Positions 14,136-26,400 of a stretch of 64,000 bases of DNA are shown piece after piece. Location: contig NC_054082.1 in assembly GCF_017562075.2 (NCBI RefSeq), positions 16,371,286 through 16,435,285 on the forward strand, written 5' to 3'. The notes below the pieces were generated by a model. That model made no database searches. It saw only the letters and a program-made list of their open reading frames with translations, and was not told the origin of the DNA. The position numbers and the translations under genes are program-made. How positions within the stretch are numbered: position 1 is the first letter of the stretch; each line of letters opens with the position of its first letter. This stretch comes from Anopheles merus (Eukaryota; Arthropoda; Insecta; Diptera; Culicidae).

Positions 14136-14177
14136 GAGGCTGGCAAAAGCTATTTGCTGTGATTTATTGCCAGCCTC
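14136..14177. repeat. Perfect 11-base inverted repeat, 20-base loop
   Basis: GAGGCTGGCAA and TTGCCAGCCTC flank a 20-base AT-rich loop containing GATTTATTG-like homeodomain-type sequence; CCGGCCAGCCGGCAGG follows immediately. It may be an RNA hairpin or a paired transcription-factor site. Confidence 0.5.
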
Positions 14178-17100
14178 GCCGGCCAGCCGGCAGGCTGGCT
14201 GGATGATGACGGATCGAGCCCGATTGCTGATCCTGCCACATCCCGATTCACAAACGCACCCGGGGACGCGTTAATGTTGCTCTAAATTGTTTTCAAACAG
14301 TGGCGACGGGCGCAAACGGAGAATCATTTGCACCCAGGATGCTCACGTTCCCTTGCCACCCTCACAGGATGGTTGTTGTTGATTGTCTCTATTGCTGCTT
14401 TCGCTATGAAGCATACTCCGTGGCAGAGAAGAAATATAGACACACAAAAGCATCATCTGTCACTCAATCATATGCTTCGCCTACCGTTCGAAGGGAAGGG
14501 TCGAACCAGTTATCCCTCCCAAACTAAGGCACCATCCCTTGAGGTCCATTCGGAACGCTCACGGATCACGAGCGGTGCAACGGTCTAGCTAAGCTAACAG
14601 AGTGAATAATTTGCTACCCACTGGAAGAAGTCTTGTCGGAGTCGTTTCCAAAGAGTACACTAATGCGAAAGATAATAACCACAGCGTCAGTGTGCGGCTC
14701 CTGTCTTTAATGTACCACCGGGGACTCTGCAAAACGTACGACCGCCAGCCGCCCCGTGGGTTCGGGTCACATTTTCTAGCCACAAACACACACACGCGCA
14801 CGTACGTGTCGTGGTAAAGTTTTGGTTCACGCACCAGCAGTCCTTGGGGAAACATAATTAGCTCTGCTCGTATCTAACCGCCCTTGGAAGGGAATTTAGT
14901 AGCGAGGCTTTGGTTAGCCTTTTACCTATGGACAATGGACGGGAAAGCTCTAGGGAGAGAGAACAAGTGAAGAAAAGCGGCGGAGCTACATAAATGGCGC
15001 TGGTTGTCATTATCAGATACGCCGACAAAAGGGAAAGATCGTTTAACATTTGTCGCCGGAGTGGTAAAGCGCTGGAAAGAGAGATTTATTGCGGGCTTTC
15101 ACCGGGCCGTTCACATAGGGCAAACTCTAAACTTCATTAGTAAGTTATTTTACACATGCGAGGTTTGTTGCCAAGCAGCCAAAATCTAGAAGGACTTAAA
15201 CAGTAGATGTCTATTTACTATATTTTAGTTGAGAATTTGAATGAAAAAAGAAGAAATGAGAACTTAAGAAAACAAGATTCGATCTCACGTCATCGCAATC
15301 ACAAGAGGATCACATAGTCTGCTCGACCAAAGTGTCTATAAGTCTAACGAGTCGTTCAACAGTGTATAAAAATGCTCATTTCGAACAATCCCAACGAAAA
15401 AATGGATAACTTTCAATAAGTAGCAATCACCATCAGCAATACAAATTGTCCGCTTGTTCGCCTTCGCATTTCAATATCCTGCTCATATTCAATTATCCTG
15501 CACACACAATAATAATAAAAAAAAACACACACACACACTTCCACACACACTCAACAGGACGACGCGATGTGCGCCTCTGTGTGGCCGAAGAAAAATGTCC
15601 CTCCCCAAAATGCCCCAAAATCGCCATCAAACCATCCAAACTAAATCCTCTCAATTGCATCGAATTATGCGATTCGTACCTGGTCATTGTACGGTGTTTG
15701 CTGAACCGAAGCCGAAGGTTTAGCAGCAAATCTCCATTCGCTTGCGGTCAGATTGAAATTGAAATTCCACCACCTCACCCACAGCGAACAGCAAACGGTC
15801 ACTGGAAGCACCATGTCGAACATGCAGGATGCTTCCACCCGTCCACGTTTGCATAGTGATCAAATTCATAAAATACTTTTACATTTCTACACTGCCATAA
15901 ACACACACAAACAGGCACGCGGGGTCGCGTGGATACAAATGGCAGGTCAGACGGAGCCAAGCCAGAGAAAGTCAAGAGCTCCAGTGCTTGCAAAAAGCTC
16001 CAGCTTCATCGAACACGCCACCACACGGGTTGGTTGCACTCCGCCTTCCGAGCGAAACCGAACAATCATCGCAGTCCTCGAATGGTCGAACAATGCAATC
16101 TGCGAGTCGATTGTGCACCGCTTCAGTTTGGATGCACACGGAGCAAGTGGTTGTATTTTGTACGTACAGAGCCTGTAAGCCGTGTGCTTGGGGTACTGTG
16201 ACTGGGCGCCTATTTGTTCGCCATGCCATGCCAAAATCAGAAACAAACAAAATGTCTTCTGCTATGGGCTGTTCTCGCTATTTCTTCCCACATGTTTGAG
16301 GTTTGGGGTGAAATGGGAAACGAACATTTTGATTGAAATGGTTGGACTTTGTCGAGATACAGCATGCGGTGGACGAATACCGTGCCCTGGTCGTTATGAA
16401 TTGTGGCAATATAGCGCAACATACAGAATGCCATGCGGAAAACGGGAGAATATTATACGTTGCTTGTGTTCGGAACTAATTAAGCATACCTGAGAAAAGG
16501 ATACTTGAGGTATGCAGACAACGCTATGCATGGAACATTTAATTAACTTACCTATACGACGAGTGTAAGGGTGGACAAGTGATCTGGAAATAAAAAGAAT
16601 GCACACGATTAAAACCATTCCACAGGCACTAATTAACTCTGCCTTTCATATAAAGAATCTTCATAGTTCGTTGCGTTGCAAATAAGCACAATTAGCTATA
16701 CATTTTCTCCTTGCAACGAGCGCACTTCACCCAATTCCACGTCCTCAAATAGCTCAACAATCGACTTCCAACCTCTACCCACCATCTCTCCCGTACTCTA
16801 TTAAGGCTTCGTTTGTATCCAATTATCCCTCTGCATCGTTATCGAAGGGTACAGGTGAAGCAGTCTATCCGTGTCATCGATGTGCATTGAGCAAGTTAAT
16901 ATTTTTATCCCTTCCAGAATGCTTGCTTCAAGTATTTTCCTTGCAGATAGCTTACCATCATCACTTCCGGCAAGGGGCTTTTGCTATCCTTTGGCAATTC
17001 GAGAGAGTGTAGGGAAGATAAAAAAAATGACTCCCCTGAGTTGATGATCCTGCCATCGTTTTTCGCTGCCCTGACGATGCATGCTGTGCAAACGTCAGGA

Positions 17101-17974
17101 TGTGGTCCGACCCGACAAGGTAGCAAGCGTGACGATACCCCTATCGTCATCACACACACACATACACAAACACATGGATGATAATATTAAAATAATGATG
17201 TTGTCATCTTCACGCCAAAATTACCATCGGCTGCTGCAGGAAACGGGGTGCGCTGCGGGCGATGGCGAGAAAACGGCCCCGCTAGCGCTAGCGTATGATA
17301 CATGACACAACCATACATCACTCGCCAGTGCTCGTGTCTTGTGACTAGGTGACAAAGCAAGATTCGGGTAGGTACCCACCCCCTACAGCATGGCACGGAG
17401 ATCTTGCTTCCTGGTGCCAACGTTAGTGGCATCCTGGCGAGAGCAGCACGAGCGGCCAACCATATTGCCATAGGGCTTGTGGTATAGGATTATTATTAGC
17501 CTCCTCCTCCCCCTGACTTCCCTTCCAAACCAACCGATGACCAACCGCACGCCCAGTGCAGGAAGCAAAAACAGGGAACATATGACACATTCCGCTTCGA
17601 GGTTGACTTGTTTGTGTGCTCACTTTCTGCAGTTGCTGTACCGCGCGTCATTCGGGCTCCCGGTCCGGGCACCATAACGCCCGAAAGCGTAGGAAATTGT
17701 TTTCGTGTGAGAAGAAATTCCTCATCGATTGTCGTTATCGCCCGTACCTGGGGAGAGACAGCATAAGCAACGATGGGGCGGACACGTGTCAGGGCGTTTC
17801 AGAGCTTTTGTGTTGATTTTCCCCCGAAGGAAGTTTATTTTTATTCAAGTGCAATGATGGGACCTTTTTCTTTACGTCGAGAAGGTTTTCGCAGGAAGGT
17901 GCCATTGGAAGGTATTGGAAAATATTGTCCGTGGTGCAAATGGTGTTGACTAGCAGTACAGTTTGATGCAGCTG

Positions 17975-17978
<4 letters not shown>

Positions 17979-18011
<33 letters not shown>

Positions 18012-18020
18012 GTGTGTGTG
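17979..18020. repeat. (GT)n microsatellite with one GC interruption
   Basis: About 21 GT units, interrupted once by GC near 18007. Confidence 0.97.
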
Positions 18021-20261
18021 GGCGAATATGTGTCACACGATGGGGAAAGAAGAGCAAAATTGATTTCCTTGTTATTTATTTCCAATATCTGCCATCGTTT
18101 CGTAAGCAGAGCAACGGACATTTATTCATAGCAATCATCTTCCGGTGAAGTGTCAGATAAATAATACATTCAGCAGGACCTGCCCTGAACAAAGCTTGCA
18201 TAACAATGTTTGCACAACAATTTCACAATTTCCCAGTTTCAAACCTAGAAAAAGAGTTTTTCTTTTCTTTTATTCTCGTGCGAAAAAGTCGCAGTCAAAG
18301 TGGGAACCAGCAGGAAAATAATACAGAACTCATTTTCCAACTTGTCAAGCTCCTTTCCCCGGCTCATCATCAATCTGGATTAAAGTTCGAACGGAATTCC
18401 TCCGAACCAATAAATTCACAACCGGCGTGAGAAATAATCTCGATAAATCTCATCCACCGTGCGACCATCTGCACCTGACGGATAGGCCGTCACGTCGTTT
18501 GTTGCTCGCTTACAGGAAGGTGTCGTCGCGCCGGTGACAAAGAATTCAACCCAACGCCATGCCCGCCACCAGTTGGAGGAAGTTGTCTTGAGAAGAGCTT
18601 AGGTAAAAACTATAAAGCGTAGCCATAGGAAACGTTCGAAACGCTTCTCGAACGAATCCCACCACCGGCTGCTAAGCATTCCTATCGCGGAAATATCTAA
18701 CCCGCATTTGCGCACAATAAGCACCCCGAGCCTAAGCTTTGTGGGCGCCCTTTCCGCCAGGAAAGGAAACCAACGCCGGTTAATCACATTCACTGGCCGG
18801 GGGTGGGTTGGTAGTTATGAATTTTAATTTGAATAAATTTTTCATTAGCCAAATTCGATAACGTCAACGCGTTAGTCATTCTCGTGGCGTGGCATTCGCC
18901 TACCGTCTTGTCCCTTCCACCAGGGACGGCTTACCGCTTTTCCGTGATGCAAACGAGCAAACGAGTGGTCCTCCTGTATGTGTGTGTGTGTGTGATTTGA
19001 ATCAAAGCTTCGCGTCGCGTGTTTTCCTTTACACCGTGTCGTGAGCACGTGGGCATGCCATTCGCTTGCCGTTCTTGTTTCGCGGACTGGTAACGTACGT
19101 GAGTGGCATACCGATCCGGATCCCGGAGCAGCGGTACGAATGTGATTGTCACCATTGGAGCTGCCATTGCCACTGCTGCTGCTGCTCCTTTTTACCTCCC
19201 GATAGAATCACGCGCTGCTCATAATCAAACGGAAGGGCAAAACGAACCACGGCACAGAACCAAACTACTGACGAAACACACACACACACAAACAGTGGGT
19301 CGGGTAATGGCTTTCAGATCAGATCACGTCATACAGGAAGGTGTCTTCCCATCGGGCACAGTGATACGACGGCCAGCGAACCACATTCCGAAACCATGCC
19401 AGCACGCGGGTGAGATTGAACGATGAAAATCCTCGCTGGCAAAAGGATCCAATAATCTGCCTTAACTGGCTCGACAAACGAACGAAGTGTTACTTTGAAA
19501 ACTGTGGACCGCTGGAAGCGGTGTTGTCTGAATGAAGAAAGACGGAACTCCTTCGCACACAAAGCTCACCGAAACCGGATCCAATACTGGAAGATTTCGA
19601 TCGATTGCAGTCATCGAACGAGCAAAACGAGCAGCTACATCCAAGTTAGTTTCACACCGAGCACTACAACACAACGCACGCTGTCCCTATTCTGGTCACG
19701 AAGCCCCGTTGCTCGACCCATCGTAAACGATTGCGCCTTCGATGCGGCCCTGCGATGGAAAGAGGTTAGATTTATTTATGTTTTTTCTCCGCTCAACTCG
19801 TTGGTGTTTGGCTTTTACTGGTGCTGTTTTCAACAAACTTTGGGAATAAAAACCCAACATCAATTATTGTGATTCTAGTGCCAAAAATCTGACCTCTAGA
19901 CTGTTTTAGCACGAACTTCACAGTATACAAAAACGGCAAACAAAAAAAAAAATGCGCAGTATGAACATTTCCCCAAAACCGAAACGCTCCGCTCCGATCG
20001 TTTGGAAGAGCAAAATTGTCTTAATTAAATTTCGTCCCTAATTGAAGGAACACACATTTCGGGGAATTGTCGGTGTTCTTGTATCGCTGTTGGTTTATTC
20101 TTTTCCTTGGGGTTTGTTTTTTGTAGCTTTTGCAGAAAACTTAATCAAACCATTATAAGTTAGCTTTCGGAAGGTTTCGCAGCTATTCCGTTTGTACGTA
20201 TATGTATTCTAGAAAGGGAATAAAATCACCCAAACGCGAACAACCACGGGAAAGGCTCTGA

Positions 20262-20438
20262 GTGCACGAGAAAGACGAACAGCCGAAGGCAGCCAGTGGC
20301 GGCTTCGTGTCGCTGACGCTGCCATTGGAGTGGAACAAGACTTTCTACTTAAAGCCCTCTATCATACCACCATACATGTTTAGTGACAAACACACACCAT
20401 TGATTCTTAGTACCGGTTTCGGTGACGAAGTGTTTCAA
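20262..20438 (+). other. Exon-like open stretch, unidentified
   Basis: An open frame with coding-like codon choice (GGCGGCTTCGTGTCGCTGAC) reads SGGFVSLTLPLEWNKTFYL, later PYMFSDKHTPLIL, and reaches a donor-like TTTCAA|GTGAGT at 20438. There is no ATG at its start and no clear polypyrimidine acceptor to its left. It may be chance or a relic exon. Confidence 0.15.
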
Positions 20439-23400
20439 GTGAGTACAAACTGGCCGGCACAGCATCTGCTAGCACGGGATGTCACGTTGTGCCGAATTAG
20501 AAACATGTTTTAAGAACACAAACTAATAGCTTCACTTGCAGCTGCACTTGTACGATAATCTATCGTTGGAGGGAGTAAATTAAAACACTCTTCAGCACAA
20601 TGGCCTTTCTTACAAGCTTCAAGCAGCACGAGCCGTCCAGCAAATTAATGATGCATCAGTAGTTACCTGCCCAAGCTGTTGCTGCCAATAGCACCGCCGC
20701 ACAACAGCACAAAAATCATGATCCCACCCTCCGCTGCTCGATCCTGCTGACAACAGCAAACATTATCGGCAGGATTATCGCCGTGTCCAGCAGCGGCAGA
20801 GTACAATAAACTGCTTGTGACGACAAATTCTTCCGCTCAAGCTCACCTTTACGCTAGCTTTCTTCGTTCAGCCGGGCAGCTGGGGACCGAGTTCTGTGAT
20901 CCTGCTGATTGCCGAGCCTTTGGAGCGTAACGAGCTTATACCGGGCCTTGGTATCATTGCCATGCTCCTTTTTTGCTCTCCCCCAGCTGGAAAGTGAGCT
21001 GGTTTGTCTATTCCCCGGCCTTTCTTTTGCTGCATATCAGGCAGATTTTTTTGTTGTTCTCTCTCCTTTAATCTACAATATCGTCAAGCTACGATGGCCC
21101 CTCGATGGTCGGCGTGCATTGTCAGCATTGTGCTGCTCGTTTGCTACTTTGTATTCTATGTAAAAAGGACAACGATAATCTAGCGGCTCTTCGCACCCCC
21201 GGCTCATCTTCCCTGCTCGCTCTTCGTTCTTCTCTTCTCTGCAAGGTGCGTGCCAAAAAACGGTAATCCATCGCACTACCGATCGCACCCATTGTCCACC
21301 CATTGCGGAGGCGATCTCTTTATCCAATTTACCGCACGTCTAGCTTCAAGTAGGTACGCCTTCTTCTTTGCGCAACAGCAAAAAGCAACCCATTTCAACC
21401 CGTGCTAAAAAGAGCTTTGTTACGCCGGCCGGCATGAGGCATAAAAAAAAAACCGAGAAAACACCTTGTCGGAGATCGGCGAATCGGATCCGATATATTA
21501 CACTTGCGCGCACATCGTCGACCCACCCGTCTCGACGTCCATCACACGAGCGTTAGCTTTCGCTCATCGTCAGTGGGCTGTTTGCCAACCGGCACAAGTC
21601 ACGCGGCCACCTGACAGCCATCCCCGGGCCGAAGGGGGGGAAGGTAGTGCACATCATCTTACAAATCCGTTACTAATCCAGTAAGCTGAGCAGATTGAAC
21701 TAAATTGAATTCTGTGCACATCAGCTTTCCTTCGGGCAAACCCTATTTGGGGCGGGAGACTTTTGAACGTTTTTTGTGTGTATGTGTACAAAAACAGGCA
21801 CCTGGACAAAGGCGAGCTTATTTAAACCCACAACAAACAAAACTCTAGTTTGTCTGTTTGTGACAACGTTGTTCGGTAGCACACGGATCAGAAAGCGGAA
21901 CAGCGGACAGTTTGCTGTACCGCAGCTTTAATCACATACAGAAAACACGTCCCCCGTCTCGTAGCGCTTCAATGGGCTTGTTAGCGACACGCTTCTTGCA
22001 AGCATTCACACACTTTTACACAAAAATAGCCTTACAATGGGCGGCAGCATTGGCGGTGGTGGTGGGTGGCGGCGGAGATTATATACCAAATTCAACCGAA
22101 ATGAATTTTCCTCTTGAAAGGGATTTGTCAAAGAGCTTTCCATTCGGGACGGTTGCGTTCCATTAGCATACAAACACCTTCGGGGCCTGCTCGGGATCGT
22201 TACGGTTGCGAAATCATTCTATAGAAGAAGTAAAGAAAAAAAGACAGCTCTACCGATGCTCTTGTAAAAGTACACACACACATACACACATTATCATATA
22301 GATTCGGGACAGTGGCACACCTAAAAGACAACGACAAGCAGCACAACATCGAACGGAGCCGCTTTTTCCCTGGCACACAACATTTTCTCGAACAATAATC
22401 ACAATCTAGGGATCCCCCGGAGCCATTAGTCCGCTTCGTCCTCTAATTTTCTCTCCCCACCTCCATCCAGGCGTCCAGGGCAGACGCATGCTAGACACAG
22501 GAAAAACCACCCAAATCTCAATTCACATTCCCACAGCCCAAGTTTGGCCAATTCCATGTACGCACCGGGGCCGAAAGGTGCCCCACACTGTACCAATATT
22601 GATTTTTCGATCCACGCGCCTTGTAACTGACGGCACCACAAGCTGCCTTCCGATGTGATTCGAGTGGAAACATTTGTTTACGAGTCGGTAACGATGGACG
22701 GTTCGCTAAAGGGAATTCATTCGCAAGGTCTGGCAAACGTTCCCGTCCTTTCGATGCTCGAAATTGTGTGACCAAAGTAGCGAACTTCTTGTTCTCGGCG
22801 CTGCAGGCGTTCTGACAAGCTCCCACAGACACCCACGGTGGTATGGAATGGTAAAAGCTTTTGCTCCATTGTGCAGACATTTTAAAGTAGCATTCACGTT
22901 TGCTTTTTATTTATCTCTTCTTGCTCGCTTCGAACAAAGACAGCGTTTAATCATTCGGAAGCTTATGGAACCTCGTTAATACGCATCTTGGGAAAGCGCT
23001 TTTCAAATTATGTACTACATACATACATCTTCCGATACGAAAAATCAATGAGCCGACTGTGCTTAAGCTGCAATAAAGGAGGCACTCCCGCTACACAGCC
23101 ACAGCCCCATAACAAGGCTGATGATCGAGATAGATTATTTAGCAACACATGGGCTAGCCGCGAACGAGGAGCAAGGTGCTTCACTTGGCGCTTGCGTATG
23201 TGTGTTGCGCGCTCTGTTGTAAATGCTTCAAATGACCCAAAACGAAAATCGTACCATTCCTCACGTCTTATCCCATACGCGCACCAAAGTGTACGCGGCC
23301 ATTACCGCGAAGGGAAGGTAATTCTTTTCGCTTAGTAAAATTTCATTAGCGCCATAAAAGCTCTTTTCGTTCTGTTTGTGCGTTTGTTTTTTTTTTGCTG

Positions 23401-26400
23401 TTTTTTGTTCCACAAACCGTCTTACGAAGGAGGATTCGATGTACCGCGTGGATGTGTAGGTGTTAGTGGTTTGTTGTGGAGAAAAAACGTGCTTAAAGAG
23501 CTCTCAATCGCGCTCAAGACAGACACACGCACATTGCTCTTGTTTGTTTCGGCAGATCTTTTTCGTTCTTTCTTCCATCTTTTCTCCCACTCTTCATTAC
23601 TTCTTACAATTCATTAAACAGGTAAGAGCTATATTTACGTAAGAGGGGATATGTTTGTTTTATACGAACCGATAATTACACAAAAAAGGGCGATGGATGC
23701 CCTTTTTATACTGTTTTTGGCAAGAATTTCAAACATGTTTTGCGAAGTGTATAAATCGAGGCTCGAACTGCTATCATCCATGATGCGTAGTACCGCGCTC
23801 TACATGAGGCACCATGCGACTCCACCATCTAGATGGCGTTTAATTTCAACTGGGTTTAAGCTCCTTGGGCGATGCAAAAAAAATCAACTTCTACAACAAT
23901 TTAAACCACACTTCAGTACACCTTTTGTTCGTTGTTTTTTTTAGCCAACTCACAATTAGGTACAGTCGGTCTTTGTAACTGATGAAATTTACCTCTTGGG
24001 AAAAGCAAAGCCAACGTCTGCAACGTCAACAGCAACCAGCGCGCAAATCAGACCTGTACCATTCCTCATTTAGTCGCCGGTCAGCAACAATGGATAAAAC
24101 ACAAAACAAAACGCCATTGCAAACAGTTTATAATTGCTAACAACATGATCATCTTGACGAAAGGCGACCGTGGCGTGGTACAAACGTACCAAAGACACAG
24201 AAACCAATTCTCTCGCTCGGTCTGTAGCGTTTCGCTCGCAAAAGACATTCCCGTTCGCATGCCCATGGGCAGTTGTGTGTCGTTGTGTCGCCGTATACCC
24301 TATACCCGGTCGTTCATAATTGATAAGAAGAATATTTACCTCCCAATGCTACCACCTGCGCACTGCTCACCGAAGGGGTGGCTGACTTCTAGGAAAACTA
24401 GGACAACAGCACAACCATTGTGTCTAGGTTGCTCCCGGGAAAGGTCCGGCAGTAAGAGGCTAGAGAAGCGCCCCCAGGCAAGCCTTTTCCCCCTTTTCAT
24501 CCCGAGCGCGTGTAGCGCACCCTTCCCCTCTGGCACCATTTCGGAATGTGTACTTCGAACTGGACGCTCCGTAGCGACAAAGCATACATAAACATATTTT
24601 CATTAAACCTGTACCCTCCCATGGGGCCCGATGGCAATACCGAGACGAGTTCCTTCATCCCTCCCTATCCTTCGGTGTTGGAAGTTAGCTTTTCTAGCCC
24701 AAGCATATCCAGCATTTGGACGGACTTCCTTCATACGGGTGGCCTTCCATAGCACTGCTGCTTTCATCCTGCACACTCCGGCGCAGTCCCTTTGGAGAGT
24801 TCATTTTCAAACTCGAACCCCTGCCACCGTGTACTGCTGAATAAATAACGAATCAAACCGTACGCCGATCTGTACACTGTATCGCCCTTTTCGGGGAGGA
24901 AAATCCAGCAGAAACTGACCTTACTAAGTGAAGGGAACGAGACCTCAAAAGAAAGCGATCCTTCCAGCAAGCAAGCACTCAATCCGACTGTGCCCTCATA
25001 CCTCGAAGCCTGTCGCACGCACACTCACGCCTGCACGAGTTGTGAATTTCAACCCCAAAGTAGCAAAAGACTCTGGCCATGGGTTGTTAGGGAACGCTCG
25101 TCAAAACCGGCAACACCGGCCACACGCTGCACCGACACATGATGCTGCACCGACCGAGAGAGAGAGAGAGATGTGTTTGTGATGGACCGGCCTATTTACT
25201 TACCGTGGGGTTCGGGCAGATAAATCTTGCAAGTACCGTGCACGGCTAAGTGTTGTCATGAGCATGTGCGTTTGCGTTTGCATAAATGATTTATCGATGG
25301 TAAGGGTGCGGAGGGCTACACAGATACGCATCGTACCGGAAGCCAATTAATTTGTTGCTGGAATGTTGATTCCTGCCTGCCTTGGGACGTTCTGTAACTG
25401 GAAAGCTTTAATACAACAATATTCATACTTCCCTCTGTTCAAATTGCAACTCACTGGTGCATCTGCAATGTGGAAAGTATTTTCATTAAAAGATACACCG
25501 AAATGTGCACAAAACACCTGGCAAACCCCGCCGTTGCGCTCTTCCAACTCCAACCACCATTAAAACTTTGCGTTCATGTGCTTTTAATTAAATTTTACAT
25601 CATCGCTTTTGCTCGCACAATGAAATGGCTGCATCGGCATCGCTGTCAGTGCGACTCGTCATCGTGCAACCTGCCGCCACAAGTTCGGTTCTTCATTTTT
25701 ATGTGTAATCTCGTTCCGACCCAAAATAAGCTAACTCCAGCGTGTGCAGCATGTATGTGTGCTGGGGTGCTTGCACCTTTTCATCGTCAAGCCGGTAATC
25801 CCTCACAGTGACGCTATTTAATGCCTTTACACGGGGCTTGGCGGTGGAATGAAAAAAAAAGTGGGTCAAATACGCAGAGCGATATCACAACTCCCACACA
25901 GCCTGGGAGTGGGCGAAACTTTTCGGCAAATTTAATTACACACTCAGCAGCCCAACCCACCGGTGGAACCGGTGGTACTTCTTCGCGAGAAAGGGAAAGT
26001 TTTTCTCCCGAGCGCAAGAAAAGCGAGCTCGTTTCCGCTAACGATCCATTATTGCGCTTGTTCTCGACGGGGTGCTGCTTACGTACGGAGCTTAAAGAAC
26101 AGCGCAGCCATAAATCGACTGTAGCAGCTCCTCTTTGTGTTGCTGTGTAGTCGGGGCTGAGTGAATGAGCAGTGGCACGTTATTGCATTGTTCCGAGCAT
26201 TTGAAAAACCATAAAAATGTAAGTAAAACATTTACGCTCTACAGCGGACAGATGACACGAACCGAACGAAAAGCTTTGCCCCCCCATTGCCACTGTTTCA
26301 TTATCAGGCACAGTGATCCCCTTTTTCACTCTGTTTCACACACTTTGCTGCGTGCTTCAAAGCTCAAACTAATGAAAGTAATACATCAAAACTGCGTAGC

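Noticed and set aside
18868..19206. Minus-strand open frame with SSSSSGNGSSNGDNHIRT, donor-like GGATCG|GTATGC
   Set aside because: Coding-looking low complexity but no ATG, weak acceptor, and the frame runs into a CA repeat; not strong enough to list.
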